Positions 31,699 to 38,740 of a DNA stretch of 46,411 bases are shown in pieces. The notes below the pieces were generated by a model. The model did no database searches and was not told the DNA's origin. It saw only the letters and a list, made by a program, of their open reading frames with translations. Both the position numbers and the translations under genes were made by a program. Every line of letters begins with the position of its first letter. Within the stretch, counting starts at the first letter, position 1. This stretch comes from a virus: the IMG/VR virus record IMGVR_UViG_3300050029_000048, positions 1-46,411 of that record; one strand, written 5' to 3'.

Positions 31699-32143
31699 CA
31701 CGCCGCCCACGCCAGCCCAGCTCAAACGTCGTCGCGAGCTGTATGTCGAGAATCGCGAGCACATCTTGGAGCGGCGAGCGGCGTGGTATCTCGCTCATAA
31801 GGAAAGGATCAAGGCGCAGCGACATCGCTATTACCTGGCGAACCAAGGCGATATTCTAGCTCGCGGCAGGGAGTATGATCGCAAGCGCATACGCCCAAGC
31901 AATGGGAAGACTCGCGGCTGGCGCGGCATGAGCATCAAGCAGGCTATTGCCGCCGAGCATCGTGTTGTGGAGCAGGCTATTGCGAAGGGCACCCTCACGT
32001 ACTTGTCGCCTTACTACGGCTGGTCGGTCCAGAAGTATCGCAATCACTTCCAGCTCGACACCGATCACCCAATCAGCGATACTCTCGTCTTCTCCGTGAC
32101 GGAGATGGCGACTCGCATCAATATCGCTCAAAAGGGCGCATAG
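31691..32143 (+). CDS. 150-residue basic protein
   Basis: ATG 31691 overlaps the previous gene by eight bases. The N-terminal 65 residues repeat a basic tyrosine/arginine unit (RRELYVENREHILERRAAWY; YLAHKERIKAQRHRYYLANQ), as seen ahead of HNH nucleases. Here no HNH motif follows; the C-terminal half (about 80-150) is unrecognised. Possibly a DNA-binding remnant. Confidence 0.5.
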   Translation: MGDTPPTPAQLKRRRELYVENREHILERRAAWYLAHKERIKAQRHRYYLANQGDILARGREYDRKRIRPSNGKTRGWRGMSIKQAIAAEHRVVEQAIAKGTLTYLSPYYGWSVQKYRNHFQLDTDHPISDTLVFSVTEMATRINIAQKGA

Positions 32144-32352
32144 TGGGTTACTTTCGTTTCTACGACATGCCAGCGATTCGATGGAAGCAGGAGTTACTGA
32201 TGCCCGGGGCTCTCGAACTGAATTGGGAGTATGCGGATGAATGGCCAACAGTGCTAATCGAGGCGGTGGACTTAAAACAAGCTCACAAGATCGCTCAAAT
32301 ACGCGGTCTATCTCCAGACGACTCTGGCTTTCTCGCCAGAAAAGGCGCATAA
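32143..32352 (+). CDS. 69-residue hypothetical protein
   Basis: GTG 32143 overlaps the upstream TAG. Aromatic, mixed strands and helices (MGYFRFYDMPAIRWKQELLM; LELNWEYADEWPTVLIEAVD), basic end. Abuts the next ATG. Function unknown. Confidence 0.5.
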   Translation: MGYFRFYDMPAIRWKQELLMPGALELNWEYADEWPTVLIEAVDLKQAHKIAQIRGLSPDDSGFLARKGA

Positions 32353-32763
32353 ATGGCTGCTGAAATCGCTGCAAAATCGCTGCCTAAATGGCTGCTGAAA
32401 CGGCGGATAAAAGATCGAATTGATTGGCAGAACAGTGTGGATGAAGCCTTTATCAAAGAGTTCAATGATGCGCTGCAAGATCGAGCTGCACGTCGTCGCG
32501 AAGATGCGTTTATGGCCAAGGCGAAGACGCCAGCCAAGAGATCGACGCACGGCCTGAAGGGCGATGGTAGTTGGAATCTCGAAATGGGTCGGTGTATCGA
32601 CTGTCACTGTGACCTGATGATTCCGCTGACTCCGTACAGGAGAGATTTCTACTGCATGGACTGCTGGCCCTGGAAGCAGCGTCGAACGATTACGAAAGAG
32701 CCGCGGCTAAAGCCTATACAAGTTCAGTGGGTTAGATGGTTTGTAGGGTTTCTTAGAGGGTAG
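32353..32763 (+). CDS. 136-residue zinc-ribbon protein
   Basis: ATG directly follows the previous stop. A charged helical N-terminus (WLLKRRIKDRIDWQNSVDEAFI) leads to CIDC and CMDC pairs (about residues 81-102), one zinc ribbon. The end is basic. The TAG stop lies in the first unit of a short tandem repeat. No family recognised. Confidence 0.55.
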   Translation: MAAEIAAKSLPKWLLKRRIKDRIDWQNSVDEAFIKEFNDALQDRAARRREDAFMAKAKTPAKRSTHGLKGDGSWNLEMGRCIDCHCDLMIPLTPYRRDFYCMDCWPWKQRRTITKEPRLKPIQVQWVRWFVGFLRG

Positions 32764-32808
32764 TTTCAAAATGGTAGTTTCAAATGGTAGTTCAAATGGT
32801 AGTTCTCC
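32759..32808 (+). repeat. Four tandem copies of a 12-14 bp unit at a gene junction
   Basis: Units begin GGTAGTT at 32759, 32773, 32786 and 32798 and mostly continue TCAAAT. The array spans the stop of one gene and the start of the next; each full unit creates an ATG. Copy number may vary by slippage. Confidence 0.8.
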
Positions 32809-32980
32809 CAAGATGCTCAAAACCCTAGCTGGCCGCGCCGGTCATCGCGTCACTGAACTGACCGGCACTATCACGGGGCGGTGCAACGAGTGCGGTCAGT
32901 TCGTGTACCTGACGGCGAACGGCAAGATCTGGATAAGCTCTCAGCCCTGCGTTGCCGGTGAGCATCGCTCGTTCTCATAG
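32771..32980 (+). CDS. 69-residue protein with CxxC
   Basis: ATG 32771 lies in the tandem repeat, giving a Ser/Asn/Gly-rich N-terminus. The folded part starts near MLKTLAGRAGHRVTELTG, with CNECG and a later single Cys, a possible zinc site. No clear binding site, so the true start may be MLK at 32813. Confidence 0.45.
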   Translation: MVVSNGSSNGSSPKMLKTLAGRAGHRVTELTGTITGRCNECGQFVYLTANGKIWISSQPCVAGEHRSFS

Positions 32981-33029
32981 CTTTCTCATAATATCGTTAC
33001 ATCCCTGAGTTGTAATCGCCCCTCTGCCG

Positions 33030-33039
33030 TGTAAATACT
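33030..33039 (+). promoter_or_regulatory. Weak -10-like element before the 33045 gene
   Basis: TGTAAATACT at 33030-33039 contains AATACT five bases before ATG 33045. Spacing matches the leaderless genes, but the sequence is a poorer match and TG spacing is imperfect. Confidence 0.35.
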
Positions 33040-33044
33040 CTGGC

Positions 33045-33326
33045 ATGAGGAATCGACAGGGGGCTCACCGTTCTGATACCGCCAAGAGGCAGGTAGCGGT
33101 GAGTCCTTCTTCGATAAGTGATATGTTTCTATCAGGACAAGCGGTTGTCATCACGCAAGGTCGCAAGGGCGACGGTGCGTTGAACTTCAAGGAAGACGTC
33201 TATGGGGTCGTGCGCGATGCGCGTCCAGACGGCTCGGTATCCGTTCAGACTGTATCTTATGATGGTCCGAACTATCGGCTCGGCGTCACCTATCATCTCA
33301 GTGCTTCAGAGATCGTGGCGATATGA
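33045..33326 (+). CDS. 93-residue hypothetical protein, probably leaderless
   Basis: First gene after a 64-base gap, with a weak -10 close to the ATG and no binding site. Basic N-terminus then beta strands (MFLSGQAVVITQGRKGDGAL; VYGVVRDARPDGSVSVQT), an SH3-like barrel is possible. ATGA-coupled to the next gene. Confidence 0.5.
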   Translation: MRNRQGAHRSDTAKRQVAVSPSSISDMFLSGQAVVITQGRKGDGALNFKEDVYGVVRDARPDGSVSVQTVSYDGPNYRLGVTYHLSASEIVAI

Positions 33327-33523
33327 ACGCGGCACAGGACGCATACATCGCAGCAGCGTCGGCAGCGGCGGCGCGTGAACTTGATAACTACGAAGCCGAC
33401 AGCGATTCAACCGAACAGACGTGTGAGTGGTGCAGCGCCACATATCCCGACGCTGGCGACGGCTGGGATGGATTGTGCCCAACTTGTGCGGATCGCGCTG
33501 AGTTGATAGGGCGGTTCGCATGA
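33323..33523 (+). CDS. 66-residue zinc-ribbon protein
   Basis: ATG overlaps the upstream stop. Ala-rich helix (AQDAYIAAASAAAARELDN), then CEWC and CPTC pairs 18 residues apart, a clear zinc ribbon. Its stop overlaps the Ku gene, so the two are coupled. Confidence 0.6.
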   Translation: MNAAQDAYIAAASAAAARELDNYEADSDSTEQTCEWCSATYPDAGDGWDGLCPTCADRAELIGRFA

Positions 33524-34299
33524 GAAGCATGAGCAGCAAACACCTATCCTTCGGGCTGGTCAACGTGCCAGTGCGACTCTACAGTGCCACCAGCGCCAAA
33601 GAGATCGCGTTCAATCAGATTACCCCGGCAGGCAATCGTGTCCAGCAGAAGCTCGTTGACGCCGTAACGGGAAAGCCCGTAGAGCGTACCGATCTTCGCA
33701 GGGGCTTCGAATACGAGCGCGGAGAGTTCGTGGTCGTGGACAAGGCCGCGCTCGAAGCTTGTAACCCCGAGGTCGAGGGTATCGAGATTAGCGAGTTCGT
33801 CGCAGCCGACGAGATCGACCCGATGCTGTATGACAAGACATACCTTATTGGCCCCGACAAGGGCGGTGAGAAGGCATACGCGCTACTTGCCCTGACCTTA
33901 GCTAAGGCTGGCAGGGTAGGGATCGCAAAGGTGGTTTTGTCCAGTCGCGAACACTTGGTCGCGATCAGGCCACGCGGCGACTTCTCGCTGACTATGACGA
34001 CTCTGTTCTATGCCGACGAGGTCGCGGATATAGGCGAACTGAACTTGGCGACGAGTGTGCCCGAGAAGGCGCTACTCGCCGAGGCGATGAAGTTGGTCGC
34101 CGGTCGAACCGTGAAGTTTAACCCGGGTTCCTACAGTGATAGCTACCGCGCCGCTGTGACGGCGCTGCTCGACCGCGAGGTCGCTAAGGCTATCAAGGGT
34201 CGCAAGGCGGCTAAGGTGCCGGTACAGGACATCATGGCGTCACTGAAGGCCAGCGTAGAAGCCGGTAAGCCCTCGAAGGGCAAGGCGGTGGCGGCATGA
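33520..34299 (+). CDS. ku: Bacterial-type Ku protein (NHEJ end binding)
   Basis: A 259-residue protein of normal bacterial Ku length; ATG 33520 overlaps the upstream stop, and ATG 33529 is an alternative. HLSFGLVNVPVRLYSAT, RGFEYERGEFVVVDKAALE, IEISEFVAADEIDPMLYDKTYL, the GIAKVVLSSREHLVAIRP core and MKLVAGRTVKFNPGSYSDSY are hallmark Ku segments. Ku rings bind double-strand ends and recruit LigD. Mycobacteriophages Omega and Corndog encode Ku to circularise their genomes with host LigD. No phage ligase was seen here, so host ligase is inferred. Confidence 0.95.
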   Translation: MRSMSSKHLSFGLVNVPVRLYSATSAKEIAFNQITPAGNRVQQKLVDAVTGKPVERTDLRRGFEYERGEFVVVDKAALEACNPEVEGIEISEFVAADEIDPMLYDKTYLIGPDKGGEKAYALLALTLAKAGRVGIAKVVLSSREHLVAIRPRGDFSLTMTTLFYADEVADIGELNLATSVPEKALLAEAMKLVAGRTVKFNPGSYSDSYRAAVTALLDREVAKAIKGRKAAKVPVQDIMASLKASVEAGKPSKGKAVAA

Positions 34300-34589
34300 C
34301 GCGCAAGGACTTCGTGCTGATCGCTGATACGATTCGGCACATGCCGATATATCATGGCGATTATCTGCAACGCCAGTTGATCGCGCAGCGGTTCGCTGAG
34401 GGGGCGAACATACGTTCGCACGAACATCCGTTCGGCGAACATTTGTTTTTTGACAGTGAAACACCCGAACATTTGTTCGCCCCCGAACATCCGTTCGCAG
34501 GCGAACATCCGTTCGTAAGGCTGACCAGGAGGAATCGAACATCCGTTCGCTCCTGGGGCGGATTGTACTTACACAATGGAGTTCTCTAA
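34296..34589 (+). CDS. Chimeric small protein; 3' half is a palindrome array
   Basis: ATG overlaps the Ku stop. The first ~35 residues (MTRKDFVLIADTIRHMP ... LIAQRF) match the start of a common short phage protein. The usual C-terminus is replaced by EHPF/EHLF repeats encoded by LexA-box-like palindromes (34405-34549). Either the protein tolerates this tail or the array has disabled the gene. Codes 97 residues to 34589. Confidence 0.5.
   Translation: MTRKDFVLIADTIRHMPIYHGDYLQRQLIAQRFAEGANIRSHEHPFGEHLFFDSETPEHLFAPEHPFAGEHPFVRLTRRNRTSVRSWGGLYLHNGVL
34405..34549 (+). promoter_or_regulatory. Array of seven LexA-box-like palindromes
   Basis: CGAACATCCGTTCG or close variants begin at 34405, 34421, 34436 (degenerate right arm), 34466, 34484, 34502 and 34536. 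They fit CGAAC-N4-GTTCG, the SOS/LexA box of Gram-positive bacteria. Spacing is irregular (2-30 bases between boxes). The last lies inside an additional inverted repeat (CCAGGAG 34525, CTCCTGG 34550). A similar box is at 40421. Confidence 0.7.
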
Positions 34590-34689
34590 TCTCGCTCTAA
34601 TGTGCCCTTGTATTCGCTGCTACCGTATGCCATACGCGGGTGCATCCTTTCGTCGGAATGAAACGGCGAGGCACCCGGGAGGATACAGA

Positions 34690-34887
34690 ATGGACCAGCT
34701 TACGCAGACAATTCGAGTTAATGCGTTGTACGACTACGACGGCGCATTTATTTCCGAAAGCGCGACGCCGGTTTGTAATTGCGGTATTTGCGATAACGTC
34801 AAAGCAAATAACCTGGCGCTTGCAAATTGGCGGATGCGTTTGATTAACGGCGCAACACTCGCAGCGATTCACGGCGAGGATAAGTAA
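34690..34887 (+). CDS. 65-residue cysteine-containing protein, first gene of foreign-looking cassette
   Basis: ATG 34690 is chosen for the GGGAGGA site upstream; the frame is open from ATG 34576, which is less likely. MDQLTQTIRVNALYDYDGAF then CNCGICDNVKANNLAL, a three-cysteine cluster. Codon use turns more A+T-rich here (AAT, GCG, TTA). TAATG-coupled to the next gene. Confidence 0.5.
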   Translation: MDQLTQTIRVNALYDYDGAFISESATPVCNCGICDNVKANNLALANWRMRLINGATLAAIHGEDK

Positions 34888-35066
34888 TGAACAGTATTTG
34901 GACACGCGACACGCGACAATTTCCAGAGTTGCAAGTAACGGCAGACATTTCAGAATACCTGTTCGAGAATGCCTGGGTCGCAGCGAAGCGTAACGGCCAA
35001 TGGACGCCCAACCCTAATGCGGACATATCGCTTGACGATATCCGCACCTATGCGAGGATTAAGTAA
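34887..35066 (+). CDS. 59-residue hypothetical protein
   Basis: ATG shares a base with the previous TAA and its own TAA shares a base with the next ATG. Sequence MNSIWTRDTRQFPELQVTAD, ISEYLFENAWVAAKRNGQW. No family recognised; coupling places it in the metallopeptidase cassette. Confidence 0.55.
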   Translation: MNSIWTRDTRQFPELQVTADISEYLFENAWVAAKRNGQWTPNPNADISLDDIRTYARIK

Positions 35067-36511
35067 TGCTAACCAGTTATGTATGGCAGCCCGAACTAAC
35101 CTATTGGCAAAACTTCGCAGCGAAGCAAGCGCAGCGCGCGCTACTTAATCGTTCACCTCAGCTAGCATTTGCGTTAGCGTTTCGCGCAATTGATGTCGCA
35201 ACGGATTACGACAGTGAGAAGTTGCGCCGTATGTTCTCCCTGCGAACACATTACAACTCCGCGAAGTTTTACAAAGTTGCGGGCATGGTTGGCGACACCG
35301 TGTTTACTTGTGAATCCTGCGCGCGCCCGACCTGGGACCGTTTCTCAACCGAGCACATCAGCGGTCGCCGTTATTGCGAAGAATGTTTTAACGAGCGGTT
35401 CACATACTGCGAGCATTGCGAGGGTTGCGAATGGGTCGAGAATATGGTGACAATAGACGATGCGTCAATTTGTGGCCGGTGTCGCGAGCTTGGTGATTTT
35501 TATTACTGTGATTCCTGTGATAAATGGTTCAATGGTCGCAACACGGAAAAGGTCGAAATTGACGGTGGATATCAAACAGTATGTTATTCGTGCGCGGGGA
35601 GTTATTACTACTACTGCGAAACTTGCGACGAATGGCACAGGCGTGGCCATAATCACGGGTGCGATTGCGAAGCAAGTAACCAAGAATTCTCGTTGAACAT
35701 CGCAGCCGACGGCGTATTACGAAACGATTCACGTTTAGTAATTACCGTTGGCGGTGGCAGCATGGATGATCAAGGTTTGCTTAAGTTGCAAACTGCGATA
35801 TGTAATGCGGGCGGCCCGTGGCAAGTGTTGAGCGATGAATTCGACATGACGTGGCAAACCAAATTGGGCAACCTGCCCAAACGCATATCTAAGGCGATGT
35901 ATGCACATTCTGGATTCAAGGCGACGCCGGAGTTGCTTGCCACTATTGGTAACCTTGCGGCGCTGCACGTTTGCAAGTCGGCAGAACATTACGTCGAATT
36001 GTCCCGCGACCTGTCGCCACAAGATAATTGGTACCACCCGACCGGGTCGAGTTGTTGGTGGTCTGATTTCTCGGCGAGTATGTGTCTGTTCAAAGCTTGT
36101 GGCGGGTTCGGTATTCGCTTCTTTGACAATGGACAGACCGATGATTCCAATGGGCGCGCTTGGGTTATGCCCTTGCGTAAGGTAACGCGCGACGTTGAAA
36201 CTTACAACGCAGACCTCGGACTCTATGTCATGGTGCCGACGTCAACATTGCAGCCAACAGACGACGTCAACGCAGAAGCCTATGTAGTGTTTAACACTTA
36301 CCTGTCGCGAAATGGCGATGGGTCCGATAGGAATAAGCGATACCCTGCGCGGATAATGGCGCAGCTTGTCGGCATGACATATCGGCATGTCGGCATGATT
36401 GTGAACAACGAGCAAATGTACCTTAATGGCGATAGCTTCTTAATCGCTGATATCGAAACACTCGCAGCAACGTCAAACTTGAACATCACGATAGATGTGG
36501 AGGTCTGCTAA
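35066..36511 (+). CDS. Multi-zinc-ribbon protein with conserved C-terminal domain
   Basis: A 481-residue protein. A helical N-terminus (~1-75) is followed by five or six CxxC/CxC knuckles between about residues 79 and 203 (CESC, CEEC, CEHC, CGRC, CDSC, CYSC, CETC), a train of small zinc ribbons. The C-terminal ~270 residues are unrecognised but show a distinctive SSCWWSDFSASMCLFKACGG segment. Such architecture suggests RNA, DNA or protein binding. Composition is more A+T-rich than the structural genes. Function unknown. Confidence 0.7.
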   Translation: MLTSYVWQPELTYWQNFAAKQAQRALLNRSPQLAFALAFRAIDVATDYDSEKLRRMFSLRTHYNSAKFYKVAGMVGDTVFTCESCARPTWDRFSTEHISGRRYCEECFNERFTYCEHCEGCEWVENMVTIDDASICGRCRELGDFYYCDSCDKWFNGRNTEKVEIDGGYQTVCYSCAGSYYYYCETCDEWHRRGHNHGCDCEASNQEFSLNIAADGVLRNDSRLVITVGGGSMDDQGLLKLQTAICNAGGPWQVLSDEFDMTWQTKLGNLPKRISKAMYAHSGFKATPELLATIGNLAALHVCKSAEHYVELSRDLSPQDNWYHPTGSSCWWSDFSASMCLFKACGGFGIRFFDNGQTDDSNGRAWVMPLRKVTRDVETYNADLGLYVMVPTSTLQPTDDVNAEAYVVFNTYLSRNGDGSDRNKRYPARIMAQLVGMTYRHVGMIVNNEQMYLNGDSFLIADIETLAATSNLNITIDVEVC

Positions 36512-36513
36512 CT

Positions 36514-37392
36514 ATGCGAAACAAAGCACGAAAGATACGCGCGGCGTTCGATGCCAATACGCTTAAGGCTATCTGCGCCGAGGATAACTTTGATGCATAC
36601 GGTCAGCGGTATATCTGCGAAGGGAAAGATCGTTATTTCCACTATGCAGATAACGGTAGCGATATCCTGGCCGTCGCTCACCTAGATAGCGTCGCAGACA
36701 ATATCCCAGCGCAAGTAATCGACACGGCGGCGGGCCCCATTGTATTATCGCCAGCGTTGGACGATAGACTAGGCGCTTACGTAATTCTCGACCTATTGCC
36801 AAAGCTAGGTGTTAACTGCGACGTGCTGTTAACAACCGGCGAGGAATCGTGCAATAGCACTGCGCGCGACTTCGCAACGGCGGAGCTTACAGACAAGCAA
36901 TACAATTGGACATTTAGTTTCGACCGCACGGGAACCGATGTTGTTATGTACGACTACGGAACCCAACACCTTAAGCAATTGCTGCGCGAGGTCGGCGCTG
37001 ATGTTGGGATAGGAAGCTATTCCGATATTGCCGACCTAGATACGCTCGGTTGCGCCGGTTTCAATTGGGGCGTAGGGTATCGCGACTATCACGGGCCGCG
37101 AGCGCACGCTTGGTTAAACGACACCTTTATGATGGTGTCCCAATTCTTGGAATTCCATCAACACCATAGCGCGGAGTTGTTCGAGTATGAACACATAATC
37201 CCAACGCGCGGATATTGGCGCAAATGGTCACAAGACATGGACGACGCTTGGGACAATAGCAGCGATACTCCATCAACGTTAATCCTTCCTGAAGATTGTC
37301 CGAATTGTCGCAGCGAACTAACTTATGGTTATTGCGAGGATTGCGGATCCGACTGGTGGAACGACCGCCATTTGCAAGCGTGGAATAAATGA
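36514..37392 (+). CDS. M20/M28/M42-like zinc metallopeptidase with C-terminal zinc ribbon
   Basis: A 292-residue protein, two bases after the previous stop. Metal ligands of co-catalytic zinc peptidases appear in order: H56 and D58 in AVAHLDSV, D83/D84 in LDDRLGAYV, E110/E111 in TTGEES, D137 in FSFDRTGTD and H193 in DYHGPRAHAW. The SDIADLDTLGCAGFNWGVGY stretch also fits. A zinc ribbon (C262, C265, C274, C277) closes the chain. Substrate unknown; a free-standing exopeptidase or amidohydrolase is unusual in a phage. Confidence 0.75.
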   Translation: MRNKARKIRAAFDANTLKAICAEDNFDAYGQRYICEGKDRYFHYADNGSDILAVAHLDSVADNIPAQVIDTAAGPIVLSPALDDRLGAYVILDLLPKLGVNCDVLLTTGEESCNSTARDFATAELTDKQYNWTFSFDRTGTDVVMYDYGTQHLKQLLREVGADVGIGSYSDIADLDTLGCAGFNWGVGYRDYHGPRAHAWLNDTFMMVSQFLEFHQHHSAELFEYEHIIPTRGYWRKWSQDMDDAWDNSSDTPSTLILPEDCPNCRSELTYGYCEDCGSDWWNDRHLQAWNK

Positions 37393-37628
37393 GAGATCGC
37401 ATCATTGATGCGCTGTGCGCTGCTATCGTTTGGGATACGTTGGCGCGACTATTGCATCATCGGACTTTGTCTGGTGACATAGGGCGCGCTGTGACGCGAT
37501 TGTGGCGTACACATTCCCCAACTAGCAACGTGTGCTGGAGCTGGCGACTGTTTATCCGCGACGTGTCTTGGCTGGCGCTGGGGCTGATGGCGCTAGGCGC
37601 CGGCATAGGCGCGCTGTGGCATCGGTAA
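37389..37628 (+). CDS. 79-residue membrane-anchored protein, last of cassette
   Basis: ATG overlaps the peptidase stop. The first ~55 residues are soluble and basic (ARLLHHRTLSGDIGRAVTRLW), then a hydrophobic segment (VSWLALGLMALGAGIGALW) ends the chain. The last gene before the terminator at 37753, so the coupled unit is 34690-37628. Confidence 0.55.
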   Translation: MRDRIIDALCAAIVWDTLARLLHHRTLSGDIGRAVTRLWRTHSPTSNVCWSWRLFIRDVSWLALGLMALGAGIGALWHR

Positions 37629-37752
37629 ACATCGCTGCGATATATGGGCCGATAGTGGCTCGCAGTTATCGCCGTGCGATGTTGCTTACGTTGCAGTCGT
37701 ACCTGTACCTGTGGAGTTGCCGTTAGATAGGTAATTGCAAGCTCCGAATATC

Positions 37753-37786
37753 AGAGGCACCGTTAATCGCGGTGCCTCTTTTATTT
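37753..37786 (+). terminator. Rho-independent terminator after metallopeptidase cassette
   Basis: A perfect 10-bp stem AGAGGCACCG (37753-37762) with CGGTGCCTCT (37770-37779), a seven-base loop and a TTTTATTT tail. Confidence 0.9.
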
Positions 37787-37854
37787 GGCGCTGCGTTGCG
37801 TTGTATGACGCGCGAGCTTGCAGCATGACGCAGACACCATCCGAGCTTGCCCTT

Positions 37855-37909
37855 GGCGCTTAGGTGAGATCGTAGAGCGATCCTGTATACGGATGATCTC
37901 AGAATCGCC
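37855..37909 (+). other. Long imperfect hairpin
   Basis: Nested pairing: GGCG (37855) with CGCC (37906), TGAGATC (37865-37871) with GATCTCA (37895-37901), and ATCC (37880) with GGAT (37891). It could be a structured RNA or a cruciform; part of the repeated-motif region. Confidence 0.5.
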
Positions 37910-37919
37910 AGCGTATCCG

Positions 37920-37967
37920 TAGGGTGTCACACTGGCGCTCACGTGCCACCTAAGACTGTCCACCCTA
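37920..37967 (+). other. Second hairpin in noncoding region
   Basis: TAGGGTG (37920-37926) pairs with CACCCTA (37961-37967), with a possible inner GGC/GCC stem. It directly follows the 37855 hairpin. Confidence 0.4.
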
Positions 37968-38391
37968 TGATGAGTGTTTGGCATCATGCGACCTTAGATA
38001 GGCGCTTAGATCGCATTGTAGGGCGATGTTTGGGCATGATGCAGCGCGTCATAGCATCAACCTATACAACGCAGTGTATACAATCATGACGCAGTGCAGC
38101 AATATGTGTGATTCCTTTAGCTTGGTAAAGTAGATTCTAATAATTGAAGGTCGTTATTTGTACCAATGGTGTGCCAATACTCTAATGATGGCGCGTTGCT
38201 GGCGCGTACCATACGTTATAGCGTGACTATCACATGACGCAATATGACGCAGCGTGTCACGGCCTGAGCCGTCTGGTTGTAACAAGTGATAGCAGCGGTA
38301 TAACATTAGACCCCACCCCGGACCCCCCTTTTTAACACGAATCTCGGATCGCCTATCGGTTTGGCAAAATTTGAACAAAAGGAAAAGTTTC

Positions 38392-38550
38392 ATGCTAGTT
38401 CGATGTACCTGTGGCCGGGGGCTGCGGTGCAAGTGTGGCCAATACACGCATTCCGTGTGGTTTCCGCATCGGGTCGTTCGGCGTGTTATACTCTCGCCAA
38501 GCCCTCTGCCCCAAAGCTGGTCAACAGAGAGTCAGCTACTTCTCCAATGA
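38392..38550 (+). CDS. 52-residue zinc-knuckle protein
   Basis: ATG 38392 with AAAAGGAAAAG upstream. CTCGRGLRCKCG gives four cysteines in a very compact arrangement. The competing frame through the same bases lacks both start signal and cysteines. Function unknown. Confidence 0.45.
   Translation: MLVRCTCGRGLRCKCGQYTHSVWFPHRVVRRVILSPSPLPQSWSTESQLLLQ
38484..38492 (+). promoter_or_regulatory. Extended -10 promoter (TGtTATACT)
   Basis: TG 38484-38485 and TATACT 38487-38492 inside the preceding small gene. No start codon lies at the leaderless distance, so it may be fortuitous or serve a leadered transcript of the 38615 operon. Confidence 0.35.
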
Positions 38551-38599
38551 GTGACTGATGGTGCGATTGGAGCGCCAGGGGTCGAGGGTTTATCTCATG

Positions 38600-38608
38600 T
38601 GCTATACT
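38600..38608 (+). promoter_or_regulatory. Extended -10 promoter (TGcTATACT), leaderless type
   Basis: TG 38600-38601 and TATACT 38603-38608, six bases before ATG 38615. The same nine-base element as at 17891 and 22150. Confidence 0.7.
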
Positions 38609-38614
38609 CTCGGC

Positions 38615-38740
38615 ATGGAAAGAAGTTATAGCGTAGGCTGTTTCGGATGTGCCACGTCACTCATTGGGCTCATCCTCGTCGTCTTCATCGTCACCCACGT
38701 CAGCGAAATCTTCGCCAAACTGGCGACGCTCGTCAAGTGA
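38615..38740 (+). CDS. 41-residue membrane peptide, leaderless
   Basis: Start fixed by the -10 six bases upstream; the frame is open earlier but unsupported. MERSYSVGCFGCATSLIGLI begins one transmembrane helix with a CxxC at its edge, followed by a short charged end. GTGA-coupled to the next gene. Confidence 0.55.
   Translation: MERSYSVGCFGCATSLIGLILVVFIVTHVSEIFAKLATLVK

Larger units (their letters stand above)
37629..38391 (+). other. 763-bp noncoding region with repeats and hairpins
   Basis: No convincing ORF on either strand. It holds a terminator (37753-37786), two related ~27-bp repeats beginning GGCGCTTAG (37855 and 38001), long imperfect hairpins, an inverted pair GCATCATGC (37981) / GCATGATGC (38034), and at least five TGACGC motifs (37806-38250). 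A C-rich run precedes TTTTT near 38320-38335. It may hold an origin, packaging site or regulatory RNA. Confidence 0.6.

Noticed and set aside
34405-34549. CRISPR array
   Set aside because: Repeats are short 14-base palindromes with irregular gaps of 2 to 30 bases and no unique spacers or cas genes.
34525-34556. tRNA-like T-arm (GTTCGATTC) on the minus strand
   Set aside because: No matching acceptor stem, anticodon arm or CCA end; it is part of the LexA-box array and its extra inverted repeat.
37781-37987. Minus-strand 68-codon ORF in the noncoding region
   Set aside because: No ribosome binding site, spans repeats and hairpins, and opposes the direction of every other gene.
37629-38391. 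attP or integration module
   Set aside because: No integrase or excisionase was found anywhere in the window, so repeats here are not evidence of integration.
38361-38558. 65-codon frame overlapping the 38392 gene
   Set aside because: TTG start without ribosome binding site; the 38392 frame has one and a coherent cysteine motif.
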